A DNA stretch of 64,000 bases from Pseudovibrio sp. Alg231-02 (GCF_900143565.1 NZ_FREX01000001.1:573068-637067), one strand, 5' to 3'. Positions 50,509-59,695 are shown, numbered from the stretch's first letter. Notes: a model not told the origin generated them from the letters alone. A program made the numbers and translations.

Positions 50509-51207
50509 ATGACAACAGCTGAGAACCAGCTTCGCCGGGAAGTTATAAGAACGGCGCGTGCTTTACAAAGCACTGGTTTGACACATGGAACCTCCGGCAA
50601 CGTGAGCGCCCGATATGAAAACGGTATGCTCATCACCCCTTCTGGCATTCCTTACGAAGACCTGGAGATCAAGAAGATTGTCTTCATGGATCTTGAAGGC
50701 GGATACTTTGGGGATTACTTGCCTTCGTCCGAGTGGCGCATGCATATGGACATCTACCGGCACTACAAAGAAGCAGAGGCGGTTGTTCACTGTCATTCAG
50801 CCAGAGCGACTGCGCTTTCAACCCATAACAAAGACATTCCGGCCTTTCATTATATGGTAGCTGTTGCTGGCGGTAATCAGATCAAATGCGCAGACTACGC
50901 AACATTCGGAACCAAAGCCCTTTCTCAAGCAATGATCGATGCGCTAGAAGACCGGAAGGCTTGCCTTTTGGCGCATCATGGACAAATTACTTTTGGCCCT
51001 TCACTGCACAAGGCGTTTGGGCTTGCCGGTGAAGTGGAAGCATTGGCTGATCAGTACTTGTCTGCGCTGGTTCTGGGAGAACCTGCACCTCTTTCTCCAA
51101 CTGAGATGAAAGAGATTTTAAGAAAATTTAAAAGCTACGGCAAACAGCTGGATGCATTGGATGGAAACGACGCGGGTGCTTTTGAAATGCCCCAGCGACG
51201 TGACTAA
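50509..51207 (+). CDS. Class II aldolase/adducin-family enzyme
   Basis: This 232-residue protein fits L-fuculose/L-ribulose phosphate aldolase-type enzymes: GLTHGTSGNVSARYENGMLITPSGIPYEDLEI, SEWRMHMDIYRHYKEAEAVVHCHSARATALST with the zinc ligands H-x-H, and LLAHHGQITFG with a third His ligand. The family cleaves phosphorylated sugars to a C3 or C2 aldehyde plus dihydroxyacetone phosphate or similar, or epimerises or decarboxylates sugars. It comes between the importer and a ROK kinase, so a kinase-then-aldolase pathway for an imported sugar-like unit is suggested. The true substrate is unknown. Confidence 0.85.
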   Translation: MTTAENQLRREVIRTARALQSTGLTHGTSGNVSARYENGMLITPSGIPYEDLEIKKIVFMDLEGGYFGDYLPSSEWRMHMDIYRHYKEAEAVVHCHSARATALSTHNKDIPAFHYMVAVAGGNQIKCADYATFGTKALSQAMIDALEDRKACLLAHHGQITFGPSLHKAFGLAGEVEALADQYLSALVLGEPAPLSPTEMKEILRKFKSYGKQLDALDGNDAGAFEMPQRRD

Positions 51208-51274
51208 TCCAGAAAAGAACAAAGAATACAGAGGCGGATGCCTTTTATGATTGTAACGGGGGAATGACTGGAAC

Positions 51275-52207
51275 ATGCGAATTGGACTTGACTGGGGTGG
51301 TACTAAAATTGAAGCGCTGGCACTTTCTAACGAAGGTGAAGAACTGTTTCGCAAACGTGTTCCAACTCCCAAGAACGATTATCAGGGTTGCGTAGAAGCT
51401 GTTATCGGACTGGTTGCTGCAACGGAGGCAGCCACTGGCGAAGTCGGCACAGTGGGCATTGGCATTCCGGGCTCCATCTCGCCTAGCACAGGGCTGGTTA
51501 AGAACGCAAACTCCACTTGGATGAACGGGAAACCTCTCGATAAAGATCTGACAGAGGCGCTTGGCCGTGAAATGCGCATTCAAAACGATGCCAATTGCAT
51601 GGCGGTTTCTGAAGCCATTGATGGAGCGGGTGCAGGATGCGGAGTTGTTCACGGCATCATCATTGGCACTGGCTGTGGCTCAGGCATTGCGATTAATGGA
51701 CGTCCCCATAAAGGCGCTAATGGCATTGGAGGCGAGTGGGGCAACGTTACTGTGCCGTGGATGCAGGAAGGCGAGTTCCCAGGGCCGCTCAATTGGACCG
51801 GACACCACGGCACGATTGACCTTTTGTGCTCTGGCACAGGTTTCCAGTGGGATTATGAGAATGCCACCGGCAAGGCTCTTAAGGGCAGTGAGATCATTGA
51901 GTTGATGCGCTCTGGTGATGAAGCTGCCATGGGCACCTATCAGCGTTATGTAAGCCGCTTGGGCCGCGCCTTGGCGATGGCAGCCAACATTTTAGATCCG
52001 GACTGTTTTGTACTGGCTGGTGGCATGTCCAACGTGGAGGAGATTTACAAGGATCTTCCTGCTGCAATGCGTCCTTACATTTTCTCTGATGGTTATGATT
52101 TTGATATCCGCAAGGCCAAACACGGCGACAGCTCTGGTGTGCGCGGAGCGGCATGGCTGTGGGGTAAAGGCGAAACAACGCTGCGGCATGTCAACGAAAG
52201 CTCGTAA
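51275..52207 (+). CDS. ROK-family sugar kinase without the usual zinc motif
   Basis: This 310-residue protein has the ROK phosphate-binding loop (RIGLDWGGTKIEALALSNEGEE), the second phosphate loop VGIGIPGSISPSTGLVKNANS, and the catalytic Asp in QNDANCMAVSEA. The GTGCGSGIAINGRPHKGANGIGGEWGN segment is also present. Typical ROK kinases then bind zinc through a CxCGxxGC cluster; here that place reads LNWTGHHGTIDLLCSGTGF, so the cysteines are lacking. Enzymes of the family phosphorylate glucose, N-acetylglucosamine, N-acetylmannosamine or fructose. It follows the aldolase gene by 67 bases. Missing zinc may mean relaxed or changed substrate recognition. Confidence 0.83.
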   Translation: MRIGLDWGGTKIEALALSNEGEELFRKRVPTPKNDYQGCVEAVIGLVAATEAATGEVGTVGIGIPGSISPSTGLVKNANSTWMNGKPLDKDLTEALGREMRIQNDANCMAVSEAIDGAGAGCGVVHGIIIGTGCGSGIAINGRPHKGANGIGGEWGNVTVPWMQEGEFPGPLNWTGHHGTIDLLCSGTGFQWDYENATGKALKGSEIIELMRSGDEAAMGTYQRYVSRLGRALAMAANILDPDCFVLAGGMSNVEEIYKDLPAAMRPYIFSDGYDFDIRKAKHGDSSGVRGAAWLWGKGETTLRHVNESS

Positions 52208-52279
52208 ACGTACTTTTCCTTATGGATTTCTCTTTCTATAGTCAGAACTCACGATTCCGATTTCCTGAAAGAAATTTCC

Positions 52280-53434
52280 ATGACAATGACAAGCCAAGAA
52301 ATCCTTGCAAAGCTGGTTAGCTTTGACACGGTCAGCGCAAAAACCAATCTCCCCCTGATCAAGTGGATCGAAGAGTATCTTAATGACCTGGGGGTCTCCT
52401 CTTCCATTCTACCAGACGAAACGGGGGAGAAGGCGAGCCTGTTTGCGACGATCGGCGGAGATGGCACCGATGGTTACATTCTTTCAGGTCACACAGATGT
52501 GGTGCCGGTTGAAGGGCAAGACTGGAGCAGTAACCCGTTCTCCCTTCGCAAAGAAGACGGTCTGCTATACGGTCGCGGTTCTTGCGACATGAAAGGCTTC
52601 GTAGCGTGCTCTCTTGCCAAAGTGCCAGAGATGCTTAAGGCGCCGCTGAACAAACCGTTTCACCTGATGTTCTCCTATGATGAAGAAACAGGCTGTACCG
52701 GCGTTCAGCCTGTGCTGTACAAACTTGCTGGCGAAGGCTTTCAGGCGGAAGCATGTTTCGTTGGTGAGCCGACTGAAATGCAGGTTGTGGTGGCACATAA
52801 ATCCAAAGCCTCCTACCGCGCTGTGTTTACCGGCCTTTCCTGCCACTCCTCCCTTGCACCACAGGGCGTAAACGCCGTGCATTATGGCGCTCGTCTTGTT
52901 GCAAAGCTGGAAGAGATGGCGCGGGAACTGGCATCGGGTCCCAGCGATGATCTGTTTGATTTGCCGTACTCCACGGCTCACACAGGTGTCATGAAGGGCG
53001 GCACTGCACTCAACATTGTGCCTGAACACTGCGAAGTCATATTTGAGTTCCGCGTGCTGCCAACTGAAAGCCTTCAGGCTTGCATGGATGAGATCAGGCG
53101 TTATGCCACGGAGGAGCTTCTTCCTGAAATGCGCAAAGTTTCTGAAAAGGCAGATATCGAGCTCATTCCTTACTCTGAGATCCCAGGACTGGATACGGAA
53201 GTTGAAGCGGATGTGACTGTTCTGGCAAAGAAACTGGCTGGTCGCAACGACCACGCAAAAGTTGCTTATGGCACAGAAGCTGGCCTGATCCAGACCATTT
53301 TGAAAGTCCCAACCGTGGTGTGTGGCCCAGGTAGCATCGAGCAGGCTCATAAACCGGACGAGTATATCAAACAGTCCGAACTCGACAAATGCGACGGTTT
53401 CCTAGACCGCCTTATCCAGCACGCGTGTGCTTAA
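52280..53434 (+). CDS. argE: Acetylornithine deacetylase-like M20 hydrolase
   Basis: This 384-residue protein resembles ArgE over its length. The metal-ligand motifs are GHTDVVPVEGQDWSS (near residue 70), LYGRGSCDMKGF (near 100), DEETGCTG with the catalytic Glu (near 133) and a late GPGSIEQAHKPDEYI (near 350). ArgE releases ornithine from N-acetylornithine; homologues deacylate other N-acyl amino acids. Position in a catabolic cluster with an importer, kinase and aldolase, rather than with arginine genes, makes a role on an imported acylated compound likely. Either ATG (52280 or 52286) could be the start. Confidence 0.82.
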   Translation: MTMTSQEILAKLVSFDTVSAKTNLPLIKWIEEYLNDLGVSSSILPDETGEKASLFATIGGDGTDGYILSGHTDVVPVEGQDWSSNPFSLRKEDGLLYGRGSCDMKGFVACSLAKVPEMLKAPLNKPFHLMFSYDEETGCTGVQPVLYKLAGEGFQAEACFVGEPTEMQVVVAHKSKASYRAVFTGLSCHSSLAPQGVNAVHYGARLVAKLEEMARELASGPSDDLFDLPYSTAHTGVMKGGTALNIVPEHCEVIFEFRVLPTESLQACMDEIRRYATEELLPEMRKVSEKADIELIPYSEIPGLDTEVEADVTVLAKKLAGRNDHAKVAYGTEAGLIQTILKVPTVVCGPGSIEQAHKPDEYIKQSELDKCDGFLDRLIQHACA

Positions 53435-53548
53435 GTTGATGATGGGGAGCTCTTCACGATGGGTTGAAGGGCTCTTCTTTTCATTGCTGGGTGCAATTTT
53501 GCTTCAGGAGTTGCACCTATGAGCTCCTTAGGTTATGAAAATCGCATG

Positions 53549-53593
53549 ATGACTATGCAAGTACAAAACATGCTGTGGTGGTGGCGCCGGTGA
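53549..53593 (+). CDS. trpL: Tryptophan leader peptide TrpL
   Basis: The 14-residue frame reads MTMQVQNMLWWWRR then stop (an ATG one codon earlier at 53546 may be used). Three consecutive Trp codons (53576-53584) make ribosome stalling sensitive to charged tRNA-Trp. It lies 128 bases before trpEG and is followed by a terminator at 53634-53661. This is the arrangement of Rhizobiales trp attenuation. In Sinorhizobium the attenuated leader RNA and the peptide also act in trans; whether that is true here is not known. Confidence 0.9.
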   Translation: MTMQVQNMLWWWRR

Positions 53594-53633
53594 CGGTGGC
53601 TGAACACGCATGTCTTGTTGACCTGTAATTTCC

Positions 53634-53668
53634 AAGCCGCCGCATTTTCTGCAGGCGGCTTTGTTGTA
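53634..53668 (+). promoter_or_regulatory. trp attenuator terminator
   Basis: AAGCCGCC (53634-53641) pairs with GGCGGCTT (53654-53661), with an additional GCA/TGC inside, followed by TTGTTGT. Preceding GC-rich segments (53585-53600, GCCGGTGACGGTGGC) could form the competing antiterminator when ribosomes stall at the Trp codons. Confidence 0.85.
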
Positions 53669-53721
53669 TCTACCGCCTCGCAAACATCGGAAACAGGTGT
53701 GCACGACCCGGAGGATTGACC

Positions 53722-55884
53722 ATGCCGATTACGGCAGAACGGACTTATAAGAGCAAAGGCGGCGTTATCATCCGCCGTAAAAGCCGAAATGCTGATTATG
53801 CCGCTGGTACAAGCGAATGGATGGACAGACTGGACCGTCAACGCGGTGCTGTGCTTTCCTCTTCCTACGAATATCCGGGCCGCTACACGCGCTGGGATAT
53901 GGCGTTGACCAACCCACCGCTGCTGATTGAATCCAACGATCGCAAGATTACCATTCAGGCGTTGAATGAGCGCGGGCGCGTGCTGATGCCTGCCGTTCAA
54001 GGCGCATTGGATGGTCACGAGGATATCGCAGATTTCAATGCAGATGAGTACCGCATTGATCTGACTATCAAGACGCCGGACAGAGCCTTTTCAGAGGAAG
54101 AGCGCTCCCGCCAGCCTTCAACCTTCTCCGTGGTGCGTACACTTGTCGATCTGTTTTCCTGTGATGACGATCAGCTCGGGCTGTATGGCGCATTCGGATA
54201 TGATCTGACGTTCCAGTTTGAGCCGATTAATCAGAAACTGCAGCGTCCTGAAGACCAGCGGGACATGGTGTTGTTTCTGCCCGATGAAATCCTGATCGTT
54301 GACCACTATGGCCGTAAAGCCCATGTGCTGGAATACGATTTCGAGTTCAATGCCAAAACGACAGACGGTTTGCCGCGTGATGGTGAAGAAACACCCTACA
54401 AAGCAGCGACTGAAACTCCAGCACGGGGTGACCATGAGCCGGGTGAGTACGCTGATCTGGTGCGCTCTGCAGTCGATTATTTCAAGCGCGGTGATCTGTT
54501 TGAGACCGTACCTGGTCAAGTGTTCTATGAGCCTTGCAAAAACCCACCATCCGCCGTTTCCCGACGTTTGCAGCAGATCAACCCTTCGCCTTATTCCTTT
54601 TTCATCAACCTAGGCAACGCCGAATATCTTGTTGGTGCCTCTCCTGAGATGTATGTGCGGGTGACTGGTGGTCGCCGTGTGGAGACATGCCCGATTTCCG
54701 GCACGATCCGCCGTGGCAAGAACGCGATTGAAGATGAAGCACAAATCCGCAAGCTGCTGAACTCCGCCAAAGACGAAGCAGAACTGACCATGTGTTCTGA
54801 CGTGGACCGGAACGACAAGAGCCGCATCTGTGTTCCTGAGTCTGTCCGTGTGATTGGTCGTCGTCAGATCGAGATGTATTCTCGTCTGATTCATACCGTG
54901 GATCACATCGAAGGCACTCTGCTTGATGGCAAGGATGCGCTGGATGCGTTCCTTTCTCATACATGGGCTGTAACTGTTACTGGTGCGCCGAAGCGTTGGG
55001 CCATGCAGTTTATCGAGGATCACGAAAGGAGTTCTCGTGCATGGTATGGCGGTGCGATCGGTGCTGTGCTGTTTAATGGCGATATGAACACAGGTCTGAC
55101 CCTGCGCACGGTTCGCATCAAGGATGGTGTAGCTCAGATCCGTGCAGGTGCGACGCTGCTTTATGACAGCATCCCAGAGGATGAAGAAGCTGAGACTGAG
55201 CTGAAAGCATCTGCGATGATTGCTGCTGTTCGCGAAGCTGGACTTGCGCTTACTTCTGAAGAGGAAGTGGTTAAGGCTAAACCGGGCAAAGGCAAGAAGA
55301 TTCTACTCGTCGACCACGAAGACAGTTTCGTGCACACACTGGCAAATTACTTCCGTCAGACAGGCGCTGAGGTTGTGACTTACCGTAGTCCAGTGCTGGA
55401 TGATGTCTTTGATCAGGTTCGTCCGGATCTGATCGTGTTGTCTCCTGGCCCAGGCTCTCCAAAGGACTTTGACTGCCGGGCTACCATCGAACGGGCCCGT
55501 GCACGCAAGCTGCCAATTTTTGGTGTGTGTCTTGGTCTGCAGGCGCTGACTGAAGCGTTTGGCGGTGAACTTGACCAGCTTGATGTGCCTGTGCATGGCA
55601 AGCCATCTCTTGTTTCCTTCAGTCACAGTTCCAAGCTGTTTGATGGGCTGAGTTCACCTGTCAGTGTTGGCCGTTATCACTCTTTGTTTGCAAAGCGGGA
55701 TGTGTTGCCAGATTGTTTTGAGGTAACCTCAGAGACCAAAGACGGTGTGATCATGGCAATTGAACACAAGAATGAGCCTATTGGCGCTGTTCAGTTCCAT
55801 CCAGAGTCTATCATGTCCCTCGATCAAGACGGTGGTCACAAGATTATTGAAAATGTGATGACCAAACTTCTTATCGGTGGCTAG
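53722..55884 (+). CDS. trpEG: Fused anthranilate synthase TrpE-TrpG
   Basis: This 720-residue protein joins two subunits. About residues 1-500 are the chorismate-binding TrpE domain ([72 protein letters not shown]). About 525-720 are the glutamine amidotransferase TrpG ([20 protein letters not shown], catalytic Cys in [10 protein letters not shown], His and Glu in QFHPES). It makes anthranilate from chorismate and glutamine, the first step of tryptophan synthesis. Fusion of both is typical of Rhizobiales and some relatives. The ATG at 53722 has GGAGG eight bases upstream; expression is set by the trpL attenuator. Confidence 0.96.
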   Translation: MPITAERTYKSKGGVIIRRKSRNADYAAGTSEWMDRLDRQRGAVLSSSYEYPGRYTRWDMALTNPPLLIESNDRKITIQALNERGRVLMPAVQGALDGHEDIADFNADEYRIDLTIKTPDRAFSEEERSRQPSTFSVVRTLVDLFSCDDDQLGLYGAFGYDLTFQFEPINQKLQRPEDQRDMVLFLPDEILIVDHYGRKAHVLEYDFEFNAKTTDGLPRDGEETPYKAATETPARGDHEPGEYADLVRSAVDYFKRGDLFETVPGQVFYEPCKNPPSAVSRRLQQINPSPYSFFINLGNAEYLVGASPEMYVRVTGGRRVETCPISGTIRRGKNAIEDEAQIRKLLNSAKDEAELTMCSDVDRNDKSRICVPESVRVIGRRQIEMYSRLIHTVDHIEGTLLDGKDALDAFLSHTWAVTVTGAPKRWAMQFIEDHERSSRAWYGGAIGAVLFNGDMNTGLTLRTVRIKDGVAQIRAGATLLYDSIPEDEEAETELKASAMIAAVREAGLALTSEEEVVKAKPGKGKKILLVDHEDSFVHTLANYFRQTGAEVVTYRSPVLDDVFDQVRPDLIVLSPGPGSPKDFDCRATIERARARKLPIFGVCLGLQALTEAFGGELDQLDVPVHGKPSLVSFSHSSKLFDGLSSPVSVGRYHSLFAKRDVLPDCFEVTSETKDGVIMAIEHKNEPIGAVQFHPESIMSLDQDGGHKIIENVMTKLLIGG

Positions 55885-55927
55885 ATCGACTCTCTGACCA
55901 AATTGAATTCATCAATTGGACTAAATT

Positions 55928-55961
55928 AAAGGCCGGGATTGAGCGATCACTTCCGGCCTTT
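55928..55961 (+). terminator. Rho-independent terminator after trpEG
   Basis: AAAGGCCGG (55928-55936) and CCGGCCTTT (55953-55961) form a nine-base stem followed by CTCC; it lies 43 bases past the trpEG stop. Confidence 0.82.
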
Positions 55962-56288
55962 CTCCTAGAATTTTGTATAGATGGTTTATCTGCACGAAAC
56001 CTAGAAGCATCTTTGGTCGCATTGTTGTGGAATTGCAGCATATAAATGCGCTGGATAGTGAAAGTGAACCTATTCAGATTGAGAATATTGCAAGTCTCAT
56101 GTGCGCCGGGTTGCGTTATATGACTAATCTATGCACGATTGAAGTGATTGACGCAGTCATTTTCCATAGGGATTTATAGACTGCAAAAGATTTTTACTGC
56201 GTATCTTTCCGGAGAACAGTTGCCACTTTTCGGGAATACGCTTTGATTGACGAGAGTTTGCTCTCAAGGTTCACTTAAGAGGATAAAG
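55962..56288. other. Intergenic region upstream of the NitT/TauT-type importer
   Basis: No supported gene or riboswitch is seen. A 68-residue open frame at 55973-56179 lacks a ribosome-binding site and sensible composition. I looked for the conserved words of a TPP riboswitch, since some NMT1-type importers carry thiamine precursors, and found none. Confidence 0.45.
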
Positions 56289-57308
56289 ATGAAGGTACGC
56301 GGTATTTTAAGCGGCGTTTTGATGGGCGCAGCAGTTCTAACAGGAACCTTTGCGACTACAGCAACTGCAGCAGAGAAGATCACTGTCGGCGCCTTGCGCT
56401 TCACTTCTCATGCGGCGAATTTTGTTGCGTTTGAAAAGGGTTATTTCGACGAAGCTGGTCTGGAAGTTGAGTTTAAGTTCTTTCAGGCTGCACAACCAAT
56501 GGCGCTTGCTATCGCCTCCGGCGATGTGGACTTCGGCCTTACCGCAATTTCCGGTGGCTTGATCAGTCTTGCCGATAAGGGCGCTGTGAAAGTGATTGGT
56601 GGCGCGCTACAGGAAGAAGCTGGCATTGACGGCCAGATGATCCTTGCCTCTAAAGCTGCGTTTGATGCAGGCCTGAAAACTCCTGCTGATCTGAAAGGCA
56701 AGAGCTTTGGTGTGACGACGGCAGGCTCGTCTTTCCATTACATGGCACATAAGATTGCGGATAAAGAAGGTTTTGAGCGCAAAGACATCAAGATTCGTCC
56801 GCTCCAAAAAGTAGGCGCTGTGATTGGTGCGCTGAAGAGTGGTCAGATTGATGCGTGGTCTATTGTTCCCCACATCGCAAAAGGCCTTGCCAAATCCCCA
56901 CAAGTGGAAATGATCGGTAAAGTTTCTGACTATGTACCGAATTATCAGGTGACCACTGTCTTTACCTCCGCGAAGAACATTAATAGTAATCCTGAGCTGG
57001 TGAAGACCTTCCTTGGTGCCTACTCCAAAGGCGCGGCTGACTTTAACGCGGCTTTGGTGGACAAATCCGCAGGAGATGCGGCAGCTGAGGACATGGTTAA
57101 GCTCATTCATAAGTACGTCTATGCTGATCGTCCATATGAGAAAGCTGCTCCATCCATTCGCAAGGGAGCGATGCGTCTTAACGAAGGTGCTGCGCTAAAC
57201 ATGGCGAGTGTTGAAGACCAGCTCAACTGGTTCAAGAGCGAGAAGTTGGTACCAGCAGGTGTAACACTCGACAAGTTGGTTGATGTGAAATTCGTCGAAA
57301 CCTTCTAA
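56289..57308 (+). CDS. NitT/TauT-type ABC importer substrate-binding protein
   Basis: This precursor of 339 residues has a signal peptide (VRGILSGVLMGAAVLTGTFATTATAAEK). The NMT1/TauA-like fold follows (ITVGALRFTSHAANFVAFEKGYFDEAGLEVEFKFFQAAQPMALAIASGDVDFGLTAISGGLISLADKGAVKVIGG). The family binds nitrate, sulphonates, riboflavin, thiamine precursors or aromatic acids; the sequence does not say which. I chose the ATG at 56289 with AGAGGA upstream. A hairpin terminator (57319-57350) separates it from the ATPase gene, consistent with surplus binding protein. Confidence 0.88.
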   Translation: MKVRGILSGVLMGAAVLTGTFATTATAAEKITVGALRFTSHAANFVAFEKGYFDEAGLEVEFKFFQAAQPMALAIASGDVDFGLTAISGGLISLADKGAVKVIGGALQEEAGIDGQMILASKAAFDAGLKTPADLKGKSFGVTTAGSSFHYMAHKIADKEGFERKDIKIRPLQKVGAVIGALKSGQIDAWSIVPHIAKGLAKSPQVEMIGKVSDYVPNYQVTTVFTSAKNINSNPELVKTFLGAYSKGAADFNAALVDKSAGDAAAEDMVKLIHKYVYADRPYEKAAPSIRKGAMRLNEGAALNMASVEDQLNWFKSEKLVPAGVTLDKLVDVKFVETF

Positions 57309-57318
57309 TCCAACTCAC

Positions 57319-57350
57319 GCATTGCCCGCTGCGGGTGGGCAATGCCTTTT
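57319..57350 (+). terminator. Terminator/attenuator between binding protein and ATPase genes
   Basis: GCATTGCCC (57319-57327) and GGGCAATGC (57337-57345) form a perfect nine-base stem followed by CTTTT. It sits inside the operon and probably lowers expression of the downstream subunits. Confidence 0.8.
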
Positions 57351-57371
57351 CTCATAATCCGGTTGGATTAC

Positions 57372-58139
57372 ATGCAAATTTCCATTGAAAATCTCTCACA
57401 CGCCTACGGCTCTGTCGAGGTTCTGAATGATATCAATCTGACCTTTGAGCCCGGCGAGATTGCCGTGATCATCGGTCCGTCCGGTTGCGGAAAATCTACG
57501 CTGCTGCGTCTGATGGGCGGACTTGAAGAGCCGAGCAAGGGCGCCGCTTATATCGCAGGTCAGGCGCCAGAAGGGTCTTTCAATCCCCTCACCTACATCT
57601 TTCAGGATTTTGCGTTGCTGCCATGGCGCTCTGTGGCCGGGAATATCTCTTTGGTGCTTGAAGATCACAAGCTTTCCAAACAGCAGAGCAAGGCGATCAT
57701 TGATGATGTGCTTGCACGCACCAACCTCTCAGAGTTTCATGATGCACTTCCACGTCAGTTATCCGGTGGGATGAAGCAGCGTGTGGCAATTGCGCGAGCG
57801 TTAGCAGTTCGCCCTGCCTTTCTGCTCATGGATGAGCCTCTGTCAGCTTTAGACAGCCAGACACGAGAACTTCTGATGGATGATCTAGTGGCTCTTTGGG
57901 CCCGTGAGGCATTCTCTGCTTGCTATGTGACGCATAATCTTGCTGAAGCTGTTCGCCTTGGCCATAAGGTCATTGTGTTGTCTCGCCGCCCGGGCAAGGT
58001 TCGCGATGTTGTTGAGATCTCGATCCCTCTTGAAGAGCGCCGGGAGCGAGCTGTGGAGCTTGAGGAGGTGCAGCAGCAGTTATGGCATATGATGCGCGAA
58101 GAAGCTCTTGCTGCAGATAGGGAGCTTGCCGATGTCTGA
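57372..58139 (+). CDS. NitT/TauT-type ABC importer ATPase
   Basis: This protein of 255 residues is a complete ABC ATPase: Walker A GPSGCGKSTLL near residue 39, Q-loop YIFQDFALLPW, signature QLSGGMKQRVAIARA near 133, Walker B LLMDEPLSALD near 155 and the H-loop in CYVTHNLAEAVRL. The family is TauB/SsuB-like. I chose the ATG at 57372; the open frame starts ten codons earlier without a better ribosome-binding site. It overlaps the permease gene by eight bases. Confidence 0.92.
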   Translation: MQISIENLSHAYGSVEVLNDINLTFEPGEIAVIIGPSGCGKSTLLRLMGGLEEPSKGAAYIAGQAPEGSFNPLTYIFQDFALLPWRSVAGNISLVLEDHKLSKQQSKAIIDDVLARTNLSEFHDALPRQLSGGMKQRVAIARALAVRPAFLLMDEPLSALDSQTRELLMDDLVALWAREAFSACYVTHNLAEAVRLGHKVIVLSRRPGKVRDVVEISIPLEERRERAVELEEVQQQLWHMMREEALAADRELADV

Positions 58140-58932
58140 TCAGATAAACCGCAAGAAAGTTCCGTTTCGTGGAGGCGGGTTCAAGCCACGTCCGATCCGT
58201 TTTGTTGCTCCATTTGTATTTTTGGCACTGGTGTTGTTCTGGGAGTTTGGCTCCCGCACAGGCATCATCAGCAATCTGGTTTTGCCAGCACCGTCGGAAG
58301 CGTTTCAGGCCTTCTTAGATCTCTATAATTCGGGTCTTTTCTGGAAACACGTGAGCACAAGTCTTTACCGGCTTGTCTTTGGCTGGAGCATTGGAACAGC
58401 ACTTGGCATTTTGGTGGGATTGCTGATTGGGCTGTTTTCATTGGCGCGATCCAGCCTATTGCCGCTTACCTCAGCGTTTTTCCCAATCCCGAAGATTGCC
58501 TTGCTGCCACTCTTCATCATCTGGTTCGGCATCGGGGAGGGTTCCAAAGTTGCGACAATCCTGTTTGGTACGTTTTTTCCTACAGTCATCGCCACTTATG
58601 GCGGCGTTGATAATGTGGAGCGTGGGTTGATCCGCATGGGACAGTCGTTCGGTATGAGCTGGCTTTCCATTGTGCGGAAGATCATTTTGCCAGGTGCTCT
58701 ACCAGCGATCCTTTCGGGTGCACGTATTTCCGCGAGCATAGCAATTATTTTGCTGGTCGCCGCAGAGATGATTGGCGCAGAATATGGCATCGGCGCTTAT
58801 GTGTTGATGGCAGGTTCCTTGTTCGCAACAGATCAGCTGATCGTCGGCGTTGCGATGCTTTCCATTTTGGGGCTGTGCGTCAGTTGGTTGATCGGGAAGG
58901 CGGAAAAGGCCCTACTGAACTGGCGGGGGTAA
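58132..58932 (+). CDS. NitT/TauT-type ABC importer permease
   Basis: This 266-residue permease has about six membrane segments and the family loop GVDNVERGLIRMGQSFGMSWLSIVRKIILPGALPAILSGARISASIAIILLVAAEMIGAEYGIG, typical of TauC/SsuC proteins. GGGAG eight bases before the ATG at 58132 decides the start over an earlier frame. With the binding protein and ATPase it completes an importer for a small anion, vitamin precursor or aromatic compound. It ends with a terminator at 58940-58970. Confidence 0.92.
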   Translation: MSDQINRKKVPFRGGGFKPRPIRFVAPFVFLALVLFWEFGSRTGIISNLVLPAPSEAFQAFLDLYNSGLFWKHVSTSLYRLVFGWSIGTALGILVGLLIGLFSLARSSLLPLTSAFFPIPKIALLPLFIIWFGIGEGSKVATILFGTFFPTVIATYGGVDNVERGLIRMGQSFGMSWLSIVRKIILPGALPAILSGARISASIAIILLVAAEMIGAEYGIGAYVLMAGSLFATDQLIVGVAMLSILGLCVSWLIGKAEKALLNWRG

Positions 58933-58939
58933 TAGACAG

Positions 58940-58970
58940 GCTTCGCTGGAGAATAAAACAGCGAAGCTTT
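58940..58970 (+). terminator. Terminator after the importer operon
   Basis: GCTTCGCTG (58940-58948) and CAGCGAAGC (58959-58967) form a nine-base stem followed by TTTGCTTT; on the other side it may also serve the convergent SRPBCC gene. Confidence 0.82.
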
Positions 58971-58975
58971 GCTTT

Positions 58976-59437
58976 CTAAGCAGAACTGGAGTTACACGCG
59001 TTTTTGAAATTCACTTCAAACACGCTGACCCAGCCATTGTTATAGCTTTCGCGCATTGTGGAGCCGATTTCGCCAAGCTTTTCCCAATCATGATGGCTTA
59101 AAACCACTCTGGTACCTTCGCCGTCCTTCTCAAACGTCACATCCACACAGGTTGCCATGCTCTCCGGGTTATTGATATGCCAAAGGATCGAAAGAGCTTT
59201 TGAGGGCTGATAGATTTTGAGCGTTCCCCAATCATGGCGTGTGCCATCTTTTGCGACTTCATATAGCTTGCCGCCCTCCTGCTGCTCACAAAAGACCTCG
59301 GGCAGTTCGCCGCCACTCATTGCTGTTACAGAATGGGTTTGAATTGGCCACCATTTGCTGAAATCACTTGTAAAAACCTCAAAGGCTCTTTCCGGACTGC
59401 AGTTCACCTTAATCGTTTTCACCACTGGTGTGATCAT
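58976..59437 (-). CDS. SRPBCC/AHSA1-domain protein
   Basis: This protein of 153 residues is a single SRPBCC (AHSA1-like) lipid/ligand-binding fold: TPVVKTIKVNCSPERAFEVFTSDFSKWWP, GGKLYEVAKDGTRHDWGTLKIYQPSKALSILWHI, VDVTFEKDGEGTRVVLSHHDWEKLG. The hydrophobic cavity of the fold binds small ligands or assists enzymes; many members are stress-linked with unknown ligands. The ATG at 59437 has AGGAGAT upstream; an in-frame start at 59485 is less likely. It is single-gene, convergent with the importer permease. Confidence 0.85.
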   Translation of the reverse strand: MITPVVKTIKVNCSPERAFEVFTSDFSKWWPIQTHSVTAMSGGELPEVFCEQQEGGKLYEVAKDGTRHDWGTLKIYQPSKALSILWHINNPESMATCVDVTFEKDGEGTRVVLSHHDWEKLGEIGSTMRESYNNGWVSVFEVNFKNACNSSSA

Positions 59438-59695
59438 GCTGATCTCCTGTTGTTTGGTGACTTCATAAGACAGATTTATAACCACGAACTGTCAAGTCAG
59501 AAGCTCAAACTTCTATACCCTCCCGTTTCGACACAGATTAGAACTTCTTCTGCCAAAAATTAAAGATGGCATGTTCCCACATTTTGCTTCTATTGTTTCA
59601 CTGAAAGCTAATCTGAACGAAGATGTTGGCAGGCCGAAAAAAGGCATATTGCAGTCTTATCTCAGTCTTAGTGCCATATCAGACGAGGACAAATC

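Noticed and set aside
55973-56179. 68-codon plus-strand frame upstream of the importer
   Set aside because: Begins directly after the trpEG terminator without a ribosome-binding site, and the composition is not convincing.
55962-56288. TPP riboswitch upstream of the NMT1-like binding protein
   Set aside because: The conserved thi-box words are not present, so thiamine-precursor import is not supported.
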